DNA from: an uncultured Nostoc sp.
GTDB lineage: Bacteria; Cyanobacteriota; Cyanobacteriia; Cyanobacteriales; Nostocaceae
DNA length: 60,477 bases
NCBI RefSeq assembly: GCF_937863485.1
Contig: NZ_CALMFY010000153.1
Coordinates: 1-60,477 of the forward strand
Reading direction: 5' to 3'
Under the pieces are notes generated by a model. It was not told the DNA's origin and did no database searches. It saw only the letters and a program-made list of their open reading frames with translations. Shown piece after piece: positions 1-7,977 of the stretch (the first letter of the stretch is position 1; each line of letters starts with the position of its first letter). A program made the position numbers and the translations under genes.

Positions 1-70
1 GCTGCGGCCACGATAGTTTAGGGGTAGCCCTACGCAAAAATAGCTCGATGCCAGGGATTTTAATACAAAC

Positions 71-106
71 AAAACCCGCTAGCTCACATCACTGCTAGCG
101 GGTTTT
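71..106. terminator. Strong bidirectional hairpin terminator
   Basis: A 13-bp perfect stem (AAAACCCGCTAGC at 71-83, GCTAGCGGGTTTT at 94-106) closes a 10-nt loop. T-runs lie on both strands, so it can stop transcription in either direction. It probably ends a gene lying left of the window. The DUF29-like pseudogene starts 42 bases further on. Confidence 0.85.
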
Positions 107-147
107 CGTTTATGCTGAATTTAGTATTGTATAAATCGCTATAACTT

Positions 148-663
148 ATGACCCAAGAACTTTGGGATTTAAGAAAGTCCATTCTTGATGGACGTTATGA
201 CGACGCTTTAGTAATTGTTGATGAGCTAGAGTTGATGAGTCGAAAGAGTTATATCCGAAATATTAGGAGTTTCCTCATCAGGCTCATTATTCCTTTGATT
301 AAAAATCAAGTTGAACAGACATTAACTAATTCCTGGGTAGCTTCTATTAAAGGCTGGATTTTATAAATTCAAGATTTAAATTTACAGGATAATAAGACTT
401 CTCATTATGTGAAGCAATGTGAATGGGAGGATTTGCTCGATGCTGCTTATGATGCGGCAATCGATCCTGCATCTGCTGAAATTTTTGATGGTTTGTATAC
501 ACCTAAGCGATTGCAAGGAATGCTAGAAAAACTACTGATTATGTCCGTAGCAAAAGATTTTTTAAATTTGACTTATACGAATTCTCAAAAGTCTTTGCCT
601 GGTGCTATTGATGAGATATTGATTGATTTACCTGGTGGGAAAGAGTGGGAAGAAGGTAAGTAA
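148..663 (+). pseudogene. DUF29-like protein interrupted by one in-frame stop
   Basis: The frame opens at 148 (MTQELWDLRKS) and is stopped by TAA at 364-366. It resumes in the same frame (IQDLNLQDNKTSHYVKQ) and ends at 663, giving about 171 codons in all. The first part has the helical pattern of DUF29 proteins (IRSFLIRLI then a TNSWVASI motif). The second part (WEDLLDAAYDAAIDPAS, then LPGGKEWEEGK) would be the C-terminal half. No frameshift is needed to join the halves, so this is a recent nonsense mutation or a sequencing error. DUF29 is a cyanobacterial family of unknown function. The family call is from pattern memory and is moderate; the interrupted frame is seen directly. Confidence 0.7.
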
Positions 664-1431
664 AATTGATTATGTGAGGGATTTATAGTAAATTTATGAC
701 ATTACCCACTATCACCCAGGACATAAAAAACTATCAACTCACATCTTGCACCTAACCGAATAAACCCGTAAAAGGTAAATAAAGAGCGCAAAATATAACA
801 ATACAAGGAGAATGTTATCCAAGGAAAGTATAGTTAATAATATAGCTTAAATAAACGGTAATACTACGTACATAGCTTCAAACACGAGAAAATGCTCAGA
901 TGACGCAGAAAGCGTCATCTAAGAGTGCGATCATAAATGTTGGATTTGCCTAATGTTTTGTGCAATTAACCAATCGCTGTCTGGACGACAAACCAACCGA
1001 GCTTAGATCAGTATATTCACTCAATAAATGAGAAAGTTTTAAGTGCCCTGTTGATTTTAAGTCAAATCCCAAAATACGAAGGACACCACCAAAGTCTGCT
1101 AGATAAAACCACCTATCTTTATTTACACACTTGCTAGCAGATTCAATAATGATGTTGCGAATTTAGGGTTGACTCATATACTATTGTGTGCCGAACGCTA
1201 CCAAATTAAAGCACTGTTGATGCTTATAGTGTGTCCATGAGTCTGCACACCCTAACCCCGGATTTCTCACTATATTTCTCAAAGCCTTATAAAATCTAGA
1301 TTTAGGCGTTTCACAGCGGATCAAAACTCTTACCCATCAAAAAAGTCCGAAATATACTCTGGGCAAAGGTTCTGGTGAATGTGATCGCGACCTTCGGTTT
1401 TGAAGCCAACTATGGCAGATGACTCCCATGC
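664..1431. other. Gene-free 768-bp stretch with a perfect hairpin
   Basis: No convincing coding frame is present. Two items stand out. A 12-codon ORF at 812-850 (+) follows an AAGGAG ribosome-binding site and could be the start of a lost gene. A perfect 9-bp hairpin lies at 898-920 (AGATGACGC, 5-nt loop, GCGTCATCT). The rest looks like decayed DNA with scattered stops. Confidence 0.5.
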
Positions 1432-2226
1432 TTAGGTTATAGGGTTATTGCCCTCTCCCTGTCGTCCCGTGCCCCCCTCTCCTCGTGGTGCAGACATGAT
1501 TTGCTTTTGCTGTTCTTGTAGCCAGATTTCAAAGAGTTCATTTAGCAAACGCACTTTCATGAATTCATCTAGTTGTGCGGGGATAAATTTTTCCAGCCGT
1601 AAAATCACGAACCAGTCAGCGATGCGCGTAGGGGGCAATATCTGACCTGGTTGACTGCTAGAAAGCATTTGCACCATTACCGGATGTAGTGCATTCAGTT
1701 CAATCGGACCCACTAAGCCACCAGTTTGGGCTTCTGGTCCAAGTGAGTATTCCCGCGCCAAATCAGCAAAAGAGTTTTCTTTTGCCTGAATCCGAAAATA
1801 AAGTTCTTGGGCAATTCCCACATCTTGGGTTCTGAGTAGAGAATAAATTACTTTATCCAGTTTTGCCTTGGACTGAAAAAAGTAGGATTCCAGTTTATTA
1901 CCCCAAGTGGCTTGCTTGAATTTTTCAATTTTAAGCTTACGAGTGATAATAACTTCTAGTTGTTCAGGAGTCACACCTTGATGTGCCATCCAAGCCTGAA
2001 TGTCTTCTTCATTTTTGAATTGTTTTTCGGCGTAAAACTGCTGTTTAGCTTGGGCTACTTCCTCAGGTGTACATATTGCTAGGTTCGCGGAGCGTGAGCT
2101 TTGATTTATCGCTTCATCAAGGATCAATTCCCGCTGCAACTGTGGCAGCATTTGGTAACTTGCCAGTAAGGAAATCAGTTCACTAGCTGTGATTGTACGA
2201 TTACCGATTTGGATCGCTTCAGTCAT
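1432..2226 (-). CDS. Parvulin-type peptidyl-prolyl isomerase (PpiC/SurA-like)
   Basis: This 264-residue protein resembles cyanobacterial SurA/PpiC-like proteins. An N-terminal helical chaperone-like part (about 1-120) is followed by a parvulin domain (about 125-215) with FADLAREYSLGPEAQTGGLVGP and a C-terminal hydrophobic strand (WFVILRLEKF). It would catalyse cis-trans isomerisation of prolyl bonds. There is no signal peptide, so a cytoplasmic site is likely unless it is exported another way. In Nostoc such genes often sit near HlyD/ABC peptide exporters (general knowledge); the exporter here is 26 kb away. The last 20 or so residues (PRGEGGTGRQGEGNN) are low complexity and come from a G/C-skewed repeat, so the natural C-terminus may have been replaced. 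The start overlaps the upstream small ORF by one base. Confidence 0.82.
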   Translation of the reverse strand: MTEAIQIGNRTITASELISLLASYQMLPQLQRELILDEAINQSSRSANLAICTPEEVAQAKQQFYAEKQFKNEEDIQAWMAHQGVTPEQLEVIITRKLKIEKFKQATWGNKLESYFFQSKAKLDKVIYSLLRTQDVGIAQELYFRIQAKENSFADLAREYSLGPEAQTGGLVGPIELNALHPVMVQMLSSSQPGQILPPTRIADWFVILRLEKFIPAQLDEFMKVRLLNELFEIWLQEQQKQIMSAPRGEGGTGRQGEGNNPIT

Positions 2227-2534
2227 TAGCTTTCAGGCATCTTAAGAATATCTGGTTTGTCAAACAAGCTGTAACATAGCCCATTCACTGGGAGCTTTTG
2301 TCTTAGTCCCACCGAGTCAGGTATGTTAACCTTACTTTTGCAATAATTAAATAGTGATTTGCTAACATACTTTAAAATATACAGTTTATATAAGTTTTTA
2401 TCAAAGATTCTACGTACATACGACCAGATGTGAAGACGTTCAACTTGCATGACAACGCCTGAATGACGGTTTTGTAGATACTTTAAAGAATGCTCAAAGA
2501 CGATGTCTGGTGACAAGCCACGCTTGCCTTGCAC
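2226..2534 (-). CDS. Hypothetical protein, doubtful 102-codon ORF
   Basis: This GTG-started frame of 102 codons ends in TAATG, sharing one base with the start of the parvulin gene. That spacing suggests translational coupling. The product is basic, rich in Tyr, Lys and Leu, and matches no family I recognise. No good ribosome-binding site precedes the GTG. The first residues overlap a sequence resembling the dispersed GACAAGCC repeat of this genome. It may be a real small gene, a remnant, or chance. Confidence 0.25.
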   Translation of the reverse strand: MQGKRGLSPDIVFEHSLKYLQNRHSGVVMQVERLHIWSYVRRIFDKNLYKLYILKYVSKSLFNYCKSKVNIPDSVGLRQKLPVNGLCYSLFDKPDILKMPES

Positions 2535-2576
2535 ATCTAGAAATTCTCGTCGTCTGTTAACAGTTATCAGAGATAG

Positions 2577-2607
2577 AAAAAGGCAGCATTGGGTGTGCTG
2601 CCTTTTT
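2577..2607 (-). terminator. Rho-independent terminator of cytM
   Basis: A 12-bp perfect stem (AAAAAGGCAGCA at 2577-2588, TGCTGCCTTTTT at 2596-2607) encloses a 7-nt loop. It lies 43 bases past the cytM stop. U-runs on both strands make it potentially bidirectional. Confidence 0.85.
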
Positions 2608-2649
2608 CCATGAGAGATTTATGTATCCTTTAACCAAAAATTCTAACCT

Positions 2650-3024
2650 CTACAACAACTTTAAATAGTTCAAAAGATCCGCCATTTCTTGGGCACTAGG
2701 CTGGAATTTGGGCATTGGCGGTGTTTCACCACTGATTACTTGGTGAATCAGTCCATATTGAGATTTGTGCTTTGAAACAGCTTGCAAACTGGGGCCTACT
2801 CGGCCGTCTGCTTCCAAGCCATGACAACCAGCACAGTTAATTTGAAAAATAGCGTGTCCTTGAACTGGGTTTCCTGTTAGGGACAGAACACTCTTGACGT
2901 ATGGATCGGAGGCTTGAACCAACTGAACACCAAAAAAGCCCAAAGGGACTGCTAGCAGTATGGCCAGCGTCAATAAAACGATGCGCTGAATCAAAATTTC
3001 AGGTTTGGTAATCTGGTTATCCAA
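2650..3024 (-). CDS. cytM: Cytochrome cM
   Basis: This 124-residue c-type cytochrome has a basic start and one hydrophobic segment (about 13-38) that is a signal anchor or uncleaved signal. The haem site is C64-A-G-C67-H68, and Met104 in TPPMPKF is the probable sixth ligand. The short domain ending ADLLNYLKLL fits cytochrome cM, a membrane-linked electron carrier of cyanobacteria implicated in photosynthetic/respiratory balance under stress. It is transcribed away from petG across a 210-bp spacer, so the two electron-transport genes may share a control region. A strong terminator follows. Cytochrome c6 is an alternative, but the N-terminal anchor and the sequence around the haem favour cM. 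Confidence 0.85.
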   Translation of the reverse strand: MDNQITKPEILIQRIVLLTLAILLAVPLGFFGVQLVQASDPYVKSVLSLTGNPVQGHAIFQINCAGCHGLEADGRVGPSLQAVSKHKSQYGLIHQVISGETPPMPKFQPSAQEMADLLNYLKLL

Positions 3025-3234
3025 AAGGTTTGCGGTGAAAGTTTAGGTGTGCTAAAAAGTTTTTATTTCCTACACATAGCTTAAAAGTTCTTGATTGTGT
3101 CTGCAACCACAGAAGATAATTTTCTTGTGGGCAGTCATCCTCCAAAAAGGCTGTAGAGCGCAGGATTCATACCAAATTTGGTAAAATCAAAAACAGGAAA
3201 CGAATATTTAATAATTACGAAGAGGAGATTTACG

Positions 3235-3348
3235 GTGGTTGAACCCCTGCTATCAGGTATTGTCCTTGGTCTAGTTTTCGTCACTCTCGCCGGACTGTTT
3301 TACGCTGCCTATAAGCAATACAAGCGACCCAACCGGTTGGGGGGGTGA
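3235..3348 (+). CDS. petG: Cytochrome b6f complex subunit 5 (PetG)
   Basis: This 37-residue protein begins [15 protein letters not shown] and ends [12 protein letters not shown], a near-perfect PetG: one transmembrane helix with a basic C-terminal tail. It starts with GTG at 3235, preceded by AGAGGAG at 3221-3227 with 7-nt spacing, which fixes the start. PetG is a small subunit needed for assembly and stability of the cytochrome b6f complex in the thylakoid membrane. It is divergent from cytM. No clear terminator follows; a short tandem repeat comes directly after. Confidence 0.96.
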   Translation: MVEPLLSGIVLGLVFVTLAGLFYAAYKQYKRPNRLGG

Positions 3349-3356
3349 GAACGTGT

Positions 3357-3397
3357 TGAGTTATGAGTGCTGAGTTATGAGTGCTGAGTTATGAGTG
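3357..3397. repeat. 14-bp short tandem repeat, about 3 copies
   Basis: The unit TGAGTTATGAGTGC is repeated from 3357 to 3397, the last copy lacking one base. It is of the STRR kind scattered through Nostoc genomes. A related GAGTTATGAGT stretch occurs near 19609. Confidence 0.9.
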
Positions 3398-3467
3398 GGG
3401 GAGATAAGGGGGACAAAGAGGACAAGATACAATTTTCTCCCCCTGCTTCCCCACTCACCCTCTTGTC

Positions 3468-4013
3468 TCATTCCAAAATTCTGTAGAAAGTAAGTGATGT
3501 GTTGCCATAAACTTTGTTGCGACAAATTTCCCAAGCGGAAATCTCTGGCGGTGTCCAACCTTGTGAGCCGTGTTCAACTGCGATTTCGCCGCTAGAATCT
3601 AAAAGCTGATAGTGAGCGATCGCTTCTAAAACTGGCTGATACAATCCACTGGCATAAGGTGGATCAAAGTAGATTCTGTCAAATTGCTTGCCTGATAAAG
3701 TCTTTAACTGCTGAATAATATCTCCCCACAATACCCGAAATTCTTGCTCGGCATCAGCTACTTGCTGCCAATTTTGTTGAATAGTGGCACAGGCTCGGCT
3801 TGATTGTTCAATTCCTACTACTAAGCTGGCTCCTCTACACAAAGCCTCTGCACCCATTGAACCAGTACCGGCGCACAAATCCAGCCAGCGACAACCTACT
3901 ATTTCTCCCTGCCAAATATTAAAAACTGCTTGTCTGACTCGCGCACTGGTGGGTCTAGTTTCTTTTCCTGGTAAAGTTTTTAGCTGGCGATTGCCGTAAA
4001 TTCTCAGACTCAT
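3468..4013 (-). CDS. rsmD: 16S rRNA (guanine966-N2)-methyltransferase RsmD
   Basis: A 181-residue class I methyltransferase. SAM-binding motif I is LDLCAGTGS (44-52) and the catalytic motif IV DPPY is at 117-120, as in N2-guanine methyltransferases. The N-terminal GNRQLKTLPGKETRPTSARVRQAVFN pattern (GNRQLKT...RPTSARVR) is typical of RsmD. It would methylate G966 of 16S rRNA during 30S assembly. It lies 94 bp downstream of hisH on the same strand, so co-transcription is possible. The spacer between them holds AAAGACAAATGAC-type repeats. Confidence 0.93.
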   Translation of the reverse strand: MSLRIYGNRQLKTLPGKETRPTSARVRQAVFNIWQGEIVGCRWLDLCAGTGSMGAEALCRGASLVVGIEQSSRACATIQQNWQQVADAEQEFRVLWGDIIQQLKTLSGKQFDRIYFDPPYASGLYQPVLEAIAHYQLLDSSGEIAVEHGSQGWTPPEISAWEICRNKVYGNTSLTFYRILE

Positions 4014-4107
4014 AATCGATTAGTCGTTAGTTATTGGTCATTAGCCATTTTCATTTATTAACAAATGAAAAAAGACAAATAACAAAAGACAAATGACGAA
4101 AATAGTA

Positions 4108-4743
4108 TTAGGCAGGAATTTTTTCGCGGACTTGAGCAACAAAATTAGACAGGATTTGCAATCCGATATTAGAGGATTTTTCGGGGTGAAATTGGACTGC
4201 AATCAGGTTTTCGTGGGCGATCGCAGCTGTGACGGTTTGAGTCCCGTGGGTGACAGTTGCTGCACGGATTTGCTCTTCTATGGGGTCAACATAGTAGGAA
4301 TGGACAAAATATACCCAAGGATCGGACGGTAAATGCTCCCACAAAATACTTTTTGGCTGAGTCACTTCCAGTTGATTCCAACCCATGTGAGGAATAGTGA
4401 TGTCAGGTTCTGGACGAAACCGCCGCACTTTTCCTTTAATAATTCCTAGTCCTGGTTGGGTACCTTCTGCACTTGATTCAAAGAGAATTTGCAATCCTAA
4501 ACAAATTCCCAAAAAAGGTTTACCAGATGCGATCGCTTCTTTAATAGGTTGTTCCAAACCACGCGATCGCAAGTGTTGCACTGCTGGATCAAATGCTCCC
4601 ACTCCCGGTAGGACTATTGCATCTGCCTGCTCTAATTCCTTTGGAGAATAAGTAACATTAGGAGTTGCCCCAGCTTTTTCTAAGCCTTTGCAGACTGAGT
4701 GCAAATTTCCCATCTCATAGTCTACGACCGCAATAACTGGCAT
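4108..4743 (-). CDS. hisH: Imidazole glycerol phosphate synthase, glutaminase subunit HisH
   Basis: A 211-residue class I glutamine amidotransferase. The catalytic triad is visible: C81 in GICLGLQ, H186 and E188 in QFHPEKS. The N-terminal DYEMGNLHSV is characteristic of HisH. It supplies ammonia from glutamine to HisF, which makes imidazole glycerol phosphate and AICAR in histidine synthesis. hisF is not in the window, but hisD is at 25754, in line with the dispersed his genes of cyanobacteria. rsmD follows in the same direction. Confidence 0.95.
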   Translation of the reverse strand: MPVIAVVDYEMGNLHSVCKGLEKAGATPNVTYSPKELEQADAIVLPGVGAFDPAVQHLRSRGLEQPIKEAIASGKPFLGICLGLQILFESSAEGTQPGLGIIKGKVRRFRPEPDITIPHMGWNQLEVTQPKSILWEHLPSDPWVYFVHSYYVDPIEEQIRAATVTHGTQTVTAAIAHENLIAVQFHPEKSSNIGLQILSNFVAQVREKIPA

Positions 4744-4780
4744 TTACCTGCTCCTTGTAAATTTATTATGGAGGGTTTTT

Positions 4781-4816
4781 CTATTCTAAATAATATTTCT
4801 ATTCTAAATAATATTT
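4781..4816. repeat. Perfect 18-bp tandem duplication
   Basis: CTATTCTAAATAATATTT occurs twice in direct succession (4781-4798 and 4799-4816), just before the start of the peptidase C15 pseudogene. It could be replication slippage in its promoter or leader. Confidence 0.9.
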
Positions 4817-4819
4817 GTT

Positions 4820-5533
4820 ATGAATAAAAGAATTCTATTAACTTCCTTTGACACTTGCTAAACGATAAACTGTCGAATTCTTCTGATGAATTTATTACTA
4901 GAAGCTACAAAACTTGAGTTGATACCCCATGACTTAACTTTTTTGCGCCAGTTACCGGTAGATGTGCAACTTGCCAGTCATCAGGTAATTGAAAAAATCA
5001 ATGCAATCCAACCTGATTAGATCATCTGTTGTGGCATGGCTGCAAGCCGTACATGATTAAGTGTGCAAGCAGGTGCAAGCTGTAAAGAAATTATTTTGCA
5101 GACAGAAGTCGATTTAGAGAAATTAGTGGTGGGAGCATTGGCAATTCAGATTAGCCATGATTGCGGTAAATTTGTTTGTGAACACGAGTGGGGATGCACT
5201 AGAAGGTAGTTTACTATTCAGTATTGGACTACTTAAGTCAATCAATTTTGGATAATGGAATTGACGGTAGCGTAGTGTAAAAGCTGCGGCATGGCAACTC
5301 TTAGAGAGGCTGCGCCAACGCTTAGAGCGAGTCCACGAGCGGATGATTGGATTTGTTTTGCCTACGCTTAGACGGGACATGAACCAAAAAAATCTAAAAT
5401 CTAAGATTGGCACGAACAAAGCCAACTCACGGCACGTTGTATCTTTGTCCACGTTCCGGTTCTCAATCAAGAAAATTTGATGGAAATTCTTGCAGATTTC
5501 TTATTAATTATTAACAAATTGGCACTTTTATAA
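4820..5533 (+). pseudogene. Pyroglutamyl-peptidase I-like (peptidase C15) pseudogene
   Basis: The reading starts ATG 4820 with NKRILLTSFDTC, like KILLTxFxPF of peptidase C15. It continues LLLEATKLELIPHDLTF and IICCGMAASRT (the G-R substrate-loop region), then SHDCGKFVCE (the catalytic-Cys region). In-frame stops are TAA 4859-4861, TAG 5018-5020 and TGA 5054-5056. A frameshift follows near 5195, after which VYYSVLDYLSQS is readable. The gene is then split by a 167-bp MITE-like insert. The C-terminal end RCIFVHVPVLNQENL to LALL is readable again up to TAA 5531. The intact enzyme removes N-terminal pyroglutamate. It ends 8 bp before the DUF3370 gene, so the two were probably co-transcribed. Confidence 0.78.
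5243..5409 (+). mobile_element. MITE-like element inside the peptidase pseudogene
   Basis: About 167 bp interrupts the peptidase reading. The ends are imperfect inverted copies: CAATTTTGGAT at 5243 and ATCTAAGATTG ending at 5409. The first 75 bp match 34633-34708 on the opposite strand almost base for base (AATGGAATTGA, GCGGCATGGCAACTCTTAGAGAG). No transposase is encoded. The flanking peptidase sequence resumes after it, which defines the insertion. Confidence 0.7.
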
Positions 5534-5541
5534 ACTTATTA

Positions 5542-6942
5542 ATGTCTGTGATATTGGAAAAAATATCTAAGTGTATGTTGCCATTGCTACTGATTTTGCC
5601 AATTGCTCAATCAATTCCTGCTACACCACCACTTGAAGAAGTCCTGCAACCACAAGAAGTGCGTCCTTTACCAGGCAAGTTGGATACAGTACCAACGTTT
5701 AACAGCAATAGTCCAGAATTGGTGTTGAAAGAAGGAATTTTACTCTCCACTTTTCCACCAGATGGCAAAAAAGTGCCAACAGCGCATCTGAATTTTCCCT
5801 TTCGGGGACGATTTGATATTTTTGCCCATCATGTTACTAAGGCTGAACCACCAGAGAATTTGCGTTCGCTGTATCTGGGAATAATTTTGCATAACCCTGG
5901 TTCTGAACTAGTGAAGATAAATATTTGGCAGGCGGCGAGTTATTTGAGTCAACCGGATGCACCATTTATTCAGTTACCATCCTTTACCCAAAATCTTTTA
6001 GGTACAATTTTTGCGGGGCCAGGCGATCGCGTCATGTCTGATGTTTTAAGGGGACGGCGACAAGAGATTTTTCCTGCCCAAATTGAGATTCCACCAGGGC
6101 AAAGTCGAATGTTACTCAATCTGCCAATTCCTGTGCAGGGACTGACACCACCCGTGAATGGTCGGTCTACATTGATCCGATTGCAAAGTAATGGCACTGT
6201 CTATGCAGCTAGCCTAGCCATGTTTGCACGGGTGAATCCCGATGGCAGTGAGCGATCGCCTACTTTAAAAGAGTGGCAGAATTTACTAGATAATGGTGAT
6301 TTGGCTGGGCCACGGGATAAAACTGCTACTCCCTTAGAGGAAACTGACAAACCAAGAATTTATGGGCGTGTTGCTGGAGTGGCTGGTGGTTCACGATGGA
6401 GAGCCTTATTAGTAGATAATCCTAAAGCTGGGTATCTGACTATTCCCCAGCCTGGTCAAGTGTTTTCCTACGCTCTGAGTACCCTGCATGGTGGTACGTT
6501 AGGAACTGGTCAAATTCAAAGTGCACCCATGCTGGTGCGTTATCCTGACACCGCATATCGCGCTCATGGCAACTATGGAATTCAATATAATCTAAAGTTG
6601 CCGTTATATAACAATACTCAAAGTTCTCAAACTGTTAGTGTGTCGATGCAAACGCCACTAAAAGAAGAACAGTTAGGAAAACCAGGGTTACGCTTTTTGA
6701 ATACACCAGCCCGTGAAGTATTCTTCCGAGGCACAGTTCGGGTACGTTACAAAAATGACCTTGGTCAGCTGCAAACGGAGTATGTACATTTGGTGCAAAA
6801 GAGAGGTCAACCAGGAGAACCGTTAGTTTTATTAAATATGAAAGCTGGCGATCGCTCCTTAGTAGAAGTAGATTTTCTCTATCCACCGGATGCGACACCA
6901 CCGCAAGTATTAACAGTGTCAACTCAAGCTGCACCTCGGTAA
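5542..6942 (+). CDS. Secreted DUF3370 domain protein
   Basis: A 466-residue protein with a Sec-type signal (KISKCMLPLLLILPIAQS, then a likely cut near residue 24-28), so it is probably periplasmic. The rest is a beta-rich, Pro/Gly-rich cyanobacterial DUF3370 protein, with marks such as QPQEVRPLPGKLDTVP near the start, FPFRGRFDIFAHH near 90-102 and YGRVAGVAGGSRW in the middle. The family's function is unknown. It follows the peptidase C15 pseudogene by 8 bp and was probably the second gene of that operon. An unremarkable 262-bp spacer separates it from the receiver gene. Confidence 0.82.
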   Translation: MSVILEKISKCMLPLLLILPIAQSIPATPPLEEVLQPQEVRPLPGKLDTVPTFNSNSPELVLKEGILLSTFPPDGKKVPTAHLNFPFRGRFDIFAHHVTKAEPPENLRSLYLGIILHNPGSELVKINIWQAASYLSQPDAPFIQLPSFTQNLLGTIFAGPGDRVMSDVLRGRRQEIFPAQIEIPPGQSRMLLNLPIPVQGLTPPVNGRSTLIRLQSNGTVYAASLAMFARVNPDGSERSPTLKEWQNLLDNGDLAGPRDKTATPLEETDKPRIYGRVAGVAGGSRWRALLVDNPKAGYLTIPQPGQVFSYALSTLHGGTLGTGQIQSAPMLVRYPDTAYRAHGNYGIQYNLKLPLYNNTQSSQTVSVSMQTPLKEEQLGKPGLRFLNTPAREVFFRGTVRVRYKNDLGQLQTEYVHLVQKRGQPGEPLVLLNMKAGDRSLVEVDFLYPPDATPPQVLTVSTQAAPR

Positions 6943-7204
6943 TGATTCATAAGTAATGGGTAAGAGCTTTTCTCCAATTACCTATTACCAAAAAATATTA
7001 GTCAGATCATTCACAAAGTCTTACTGTTTACCAACTTGGCGCGGCTCGAAGGCACAACAAGGCGGTCAATGTTGCTCCATGAATTAACATTCTTCATATT
7101 GATAAGACTTTTCATCCAAAGTTTGTGTATTTAGGGTGAATACTTATTCCGCTCCATGCGTTGCAATATAAATAGCAGACTATAGCAGGCAATAAAAGGA
7201 CAGC

Positions 7205-7642
7205 ATGGCAAGCGATCAAAAAATCAATCAAGAAACTGAGTTAAATTCGCTCCAGCTCCTTATTGGAACCCTGATTTTACTGGTAGAGGATGAGCCAGAT
7301 ATTGCAGATTTGCTCATCTTCATTTTAGAAGCAGCTGGTGCAGAGGTGATGGCTTTAACCGATGCAGAAGAAGCCCTTGCCTTGGTAGAATCGCTTCATC
7401 CCGATATTCTGGTGTGCAATGTGAAGTTGCCTGATCATGATGGAAATTGGTTAATTGAGCAAATTCGAGTGCATTCTTGCCTATCCCTAAGACAGTTGCC
7501 TGCGATCGCCATCACTTCTTATACACGGGAAGTCTCAAGTCATAAGGCTTTGAATGCTGGTTTTAATCGATTTCTAGTCAAGCTTGAGAGTCCAGAGTCA
7601 ATCGTAGGTGAGATTGTTCACCTGCTATCTACCGATCTTTAG
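7205..7642 (+). CDS. Single-domain pseudo-receiver (response-regulator fold)
   Basis: A 145-residue stand-alone REC domain. The acidic pocket is kept (E28-D29-E30 in LLVEDEPD), as are the Thr (T104 in IAITSYT) and the Lys (K126 in RFLVK). The phospho-acceptor Asp is replaced by Asn: the canonical D of PDxxxxD is N72 in PDILVCNVKLPDHDG. Aspartyl phosphorelay is therefore unlikely, and it may act as a constitutive or ligand-controlled pseudo-receiver, as known for atypical receivers. The start at 7205 has AAAGGA upstream (7195-7200). No partner kinase or output domain is adjacent. Confidence 0.88.
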   Translation: MASDQKINQETELNSLQLLIGTLILLVEDEPDIADLLIFILEAAGAEVMALTDAEEALALVESLHPDILVCNVKLPDHDGNWLIEQIRVHSCLSLRQLPAIAITSYTREVSSHKALNAGFNRFLVKLESPESIVGEIVHLLSTDL

Positions 7643-7977
7643 ATATAAATACTCGGTCTTGATCCATTCGTGAGAGGTTAAGACAAGATTACTTTTGTCA
7701 ATTAGTAACTCTAAGTAGGTGGGCGTTAAAAAATACAACTAGATTAAGAAATGTAAATTGCTTCAAAGGTTATATTCAAAGCGTTTATGGTGCTTTATAT
7801 AAGTTTACGTAGTTTGGTTTAATTGTGCCTATCTACTTATTTAAAATGTGTTGATAAATGGGATATTAAATTAACGTGAGCTCGACGGGTTGAAGAAGGT
7901 ACAAAAAATATCTCAAAGTAAAAACCTGCAAAAATACTACTGAGTAAAGCTAGCTTTTCTCTATATAAGGAAACCCT
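7643..7977. other. 335-bp spacer before the acyl-CoA ligase
   Basis: AT-rich and without a coding frame. It presumably holds the ligase promoter. AAGGAA at 7967-7972 is the likely ribosome-binding site for the ATG at 7978. No repeat or hairpin of note was seen. Confidence 0.5.

Noticed and set aside
5123..5470. 115-codon minus-strand ORF over the peptidase pseudogene
   Set aside because: Antisense to the decayed peptidase and translated mainly from the MITE-like insert, the same repeat that gives a similar phrase in a false ORF at 34455-34913.
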